Positions 62,505 to 64,000 of a stretch of 64,000 nucleotides of DNA are shown here, one piece after another. The notes beneath the pieces are model-generated. The model was not told the origin of the DNA, made no database searches, and was given only the letters and a program-made list of their open reading frames with translations. Positions within the stretch are counted from its first letter, which is position 1; each line of letters begins with the position of its first letter. Origin of the DNA: Ignavibacteriota bacterium (lineage in GTDB: Bacteria > Bacteroidota > Ignavibacteria > Ignavibacteriales > Melioribacteraceae); the NCBI GenBank assembly GCA_013112585.1, contig JABFGH010000002.1, forward strand, positions 1-64,000, read 5' to 3'. The position numbers were made by a program, and so were the translations under genes.

Positions 62505-63047
62505 ATGTACGCTTTTTCAAAAATTGCGTTTGTTGCTTTTGCCTCCGGCGAAGTCGGCGGACCGCTTGATGTGAACCCCGGTTTAATAATTTGGACTGTG
62601 GTTACATTTGTAATTCTTCTATTTCTTTTGAAGAAACTTGCTTGGGGTCCAATACTAAAATCGCTTGGAGAAAGAGAAACTTTTATAAAAGATTCTCTTG
62701 AAAAAGCTGAACAAGCACAAACAGAAGCAGAAAAACTTTTAGAAGAAAACAAAGCTAATCTTGCTAAAGCCGAAGATGAGGCTCAGAAAGTGATAGCTCA
62801 GGGTAGAGAATATTCTGAAAAATTAAAAGACCAGATGCTTGAAGAGAGTAAGGCTGAAGCTAAAAAAATGATTGAGGATGCTAAGTCTGAAATTGAAGGC
62901 AAACAAAAAGAGGCTTTTAATCAATTTAAAGAACAAGTTGCTGATATTGCTGTTCAAGCCGCTGAAAAAATATTGCGGGAAAATCTGGATAGCGATACAC
63001 AGAAAAAAATTGTTCAGAAATATATAGATGATTTGTCGAAGAACTGA
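62505..63047 (+). CDS. atpF: F-type ATP synthase subunit b
   Basis: A 180-residue peripheral-stalk subunit with one N-terminal helix (LIIWTVVTFVILLFLLKKLAW) and a long charged coiled coil. The start with MYAFSKIAF follows AAAGGAAAAG. It lies 48 bases after atpE and 2 bases before atpH. Confidence 0.94.
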   Translation: MYAFSKIAFVAFASGEVGGPLDVNPGLIIWTVVTFVILLFLLKKLAWGPILKSLGERETFIKDSLEKAEQAQTEAEKLLEENKANLAKAEDEAQKVIAQGREYSEKLKDQMLEESKAEAKKMIEDAKSEIEGKQKEAFNQFKEQVADIAVQAAEKILRENLDSDTQKKIVQKYIDDLSKN

Positions 63048-63049
63048 GT

Positions 63050-63586
63050 ATGAGTAATTTTAATATTACATCCCGCTACGCAAAAGCGCTAATCGAGAAT
63101 TCTGAAGAAAAGAATATTTTTGAAAAAGTTTCTTCTGATGTTGAATTGATCTTTAATACTCTCAGTAAATCAAAAGAGCTGCGAGTTACAATGTCAAGCC
63201 CGGTTGTTAATTCGGAAAAGAAGATTGAGATATTAACGGAAATATTTTCAAATCATATTTCTCAAGAGACATTAAATTTTTTAACGCTCGTTGTAAATAA
63301 AAAACGGGAAGATTTACTCTTTGAAATTGTTGCGAGATTTATTGAGTTAAAAGATAAAAAACTTGGCTTGGTTAATGTCCATGTAAAAAGTGCTGTTGAC
63401 TTTGATGAATCACAAAAAGAAATAATGAAATCAAAACTTGCTGAATTTACTAATAAAAAAGTGAGAGCAAGTTTTGATACAGATGAATCTTTGATTGGCG
63501 GATTTTCAGCAAGGTTCGGAGACACAGTTTTAGATGGATCAGTAAAACAGCAATTAAAAAATTTAAAGAAGCAGCTTTTAGCTTAA
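63050..63586 (+). CDS. atpH: F-type ATP synthase delta subunit
   Basis: A 178-residue delta subunit. TSRYAKALIENSEEKN at the N-terminus and LIGGFSARFGDTVLDGSVKQQLKNLKKQL at the C-terminus are typical. It joins F1 to the peripheral stalk. Confidence 0.95.
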   Translation: MSNFNITSRYAKALIENSEEKNIFEKVSSDVELIFNTLSKSKELRVTMSSPVVNSEKKIEILTEIFSNHISQETLNFLTLVVNKKREDLLFEIVARFIELKDKKLGLVNVHVKSAVDFDESQKEIMKSKLAEFTNKKVRASFDTDESLIGGFSARFGDTVLDGSVKQQLKNLKKQLLA

Positions 63587-63628
63587 TTAAGAAAAATAAA
63601 TATTGAATAAATTTTTAGGGATTAAAAA

Positions 63629-64000
63629 ATGGCTGAAGTAAGACCGGATGAAGTATCATCAATATTACGTAAGCAATTATCAGGTTTTGATAGTGAAGTT
63701 GATATCTATGATGTGGGTACTGTGCTGCAAGTTGGTGACGGTATTGCAAGAGTTTACGGTTTATCGAATGTGATGGCGAGTGAGCTTTTAGAATTTCCAA
63801 ATGATGTAATTGGAATGGTACTTAATCTTGAAGAAGATAGCGTCGGCTGTGTACTTTTTGGTGAAAGCACGCTGGTAAAAGAAGGCGATACTGTAAAGAG
63901 GACTAAACGCGTTGCTTCTTTCCCTGTTGGAGATAAATTATTAGGCAGAGTTGTTGACCCGCTTGGAGAGCCATTTGACGGTAAAGGTGCCGTACAGTCT
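63629..64000 (+). CDS. atpA: F-type ATP synthase alpha subunit, N-terminal part
   Basis: The first 124 residues, cut by the window edge. [19 protein letters not shown], then [17 protein letters not shown] and [15 protein letters not shown], are unmistakable for AtpA. The P-loop lies beyond the window. It starts 42 bases after atpH; atpG presumably follows. Confidence 0.96.
   Translation, partial: MAEVRPDEVSSILRKQLSGFDSEVDIYDVGTVLQVGDGIARVYGLSNVMASELLEFPNDVIGMVLNLEEDSVGCVLFGESTLVKEGDTVKRTKRVASFPVGDKLLGRVVDPLGEPFDGKGAVQS

Overview
The window reads as chromosomal DNA of a low-GC, diderm bacterium of the Bacteroidota/Chlorobiota (FCB) supergroup, most like an Ignavibacteria-type organism. This is inferred from four features. 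Four secreted proteins end in a canonical type IX secretion (T9SS) sorting domain (NYPNPFNPxTTI followed by an LxSGIYFY-type strand). There are PorV/PorQ-like outer-membrane proteins and large TonB-dependent receptors with a carboxypeptidase-regulatory-like N-terminal domain. The atp genes are split, with atpDC apart from the rest, as known from Chlorobium. Complex I has 11 subunits and no nuoEFG inside the operon. Genes are densely packed in long operons, and the intergenic regions carry REP-like hairpins and short tandem repeats. I saw no tRNA, rRNA, CRISPR array, prophage or insertion sequence.

Layout: 1-2.5 kb, the start of an unknown gene and a secreted subtilase (minus strand). 3.0-5.9 kb, a four-subunit 2-oxoacid:ferredoxin oxidoreductase (korDABC), preceded by a possible leader peptide and hairpin. 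6.1-19.3 kb, secretion/surface module A: two large secreted proteins, a lipoprotein, a TonB-dependent receptor, a PorV-like protein, an NHL-type lipoprotein and a secreted phospholipase-D-family enzyme. 19.6-21.4 kb, atpDC. 21.5-24.2 kb (minus), a Lon-N-like protein, then a redox operon with an Rrf2 regulator, an unknown 106-aa protein, an A-type Fe-S carrier and a superoxide dismutase, headed by a promoter with an overlapping palindromic operator. 24.6-35.0 kb (minus), nuoABCDHIJKLMN.

35.2-46.2 kb holds an S9 peptidase, a lipid-linked sugar flippase, dut, dnaE, an enoyl-ACP-reductase-like SDR, an acyl-CoA dehydrogenase and thioredoxin. 46.5-56.0 kb is surface module B: a T9SS beta-propeller protein, a TonB-dependent receptor, a 1187-aa secreted protein and a PorV-like protein. 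56.2-60.7 kb holds envelope genes: a GWxTD-like protein, an LpxL-type acyltransferase, a GT9 glycosyltransferase, an M23 peptidase and a bactofilin. 60.7-64.0 kb, the rest of the ATP synthase operon, with atpA running off the end.

How the parts fit (inference): oxidised 2-oxoacids can feed reduced ferredoxin to a complex I that may lack the NADH-oxidising arm, and the resulting proton gradient is used by the F-type ATP synthase, whose two gene blocks are both present. The two surface modules share TonB receptor + PorV-like protein + large secreted protein with a divergent C-terminal domain, and look like paralogous units. The best candidates for new biology are the Rrf2 redox operon (promoter/operator overlap, and an SOD gene with two well-formed starts giving exported and cytosolic forms), the paired surface modules with non-canonical sorting domains, and the possible attenuator in front of kor.
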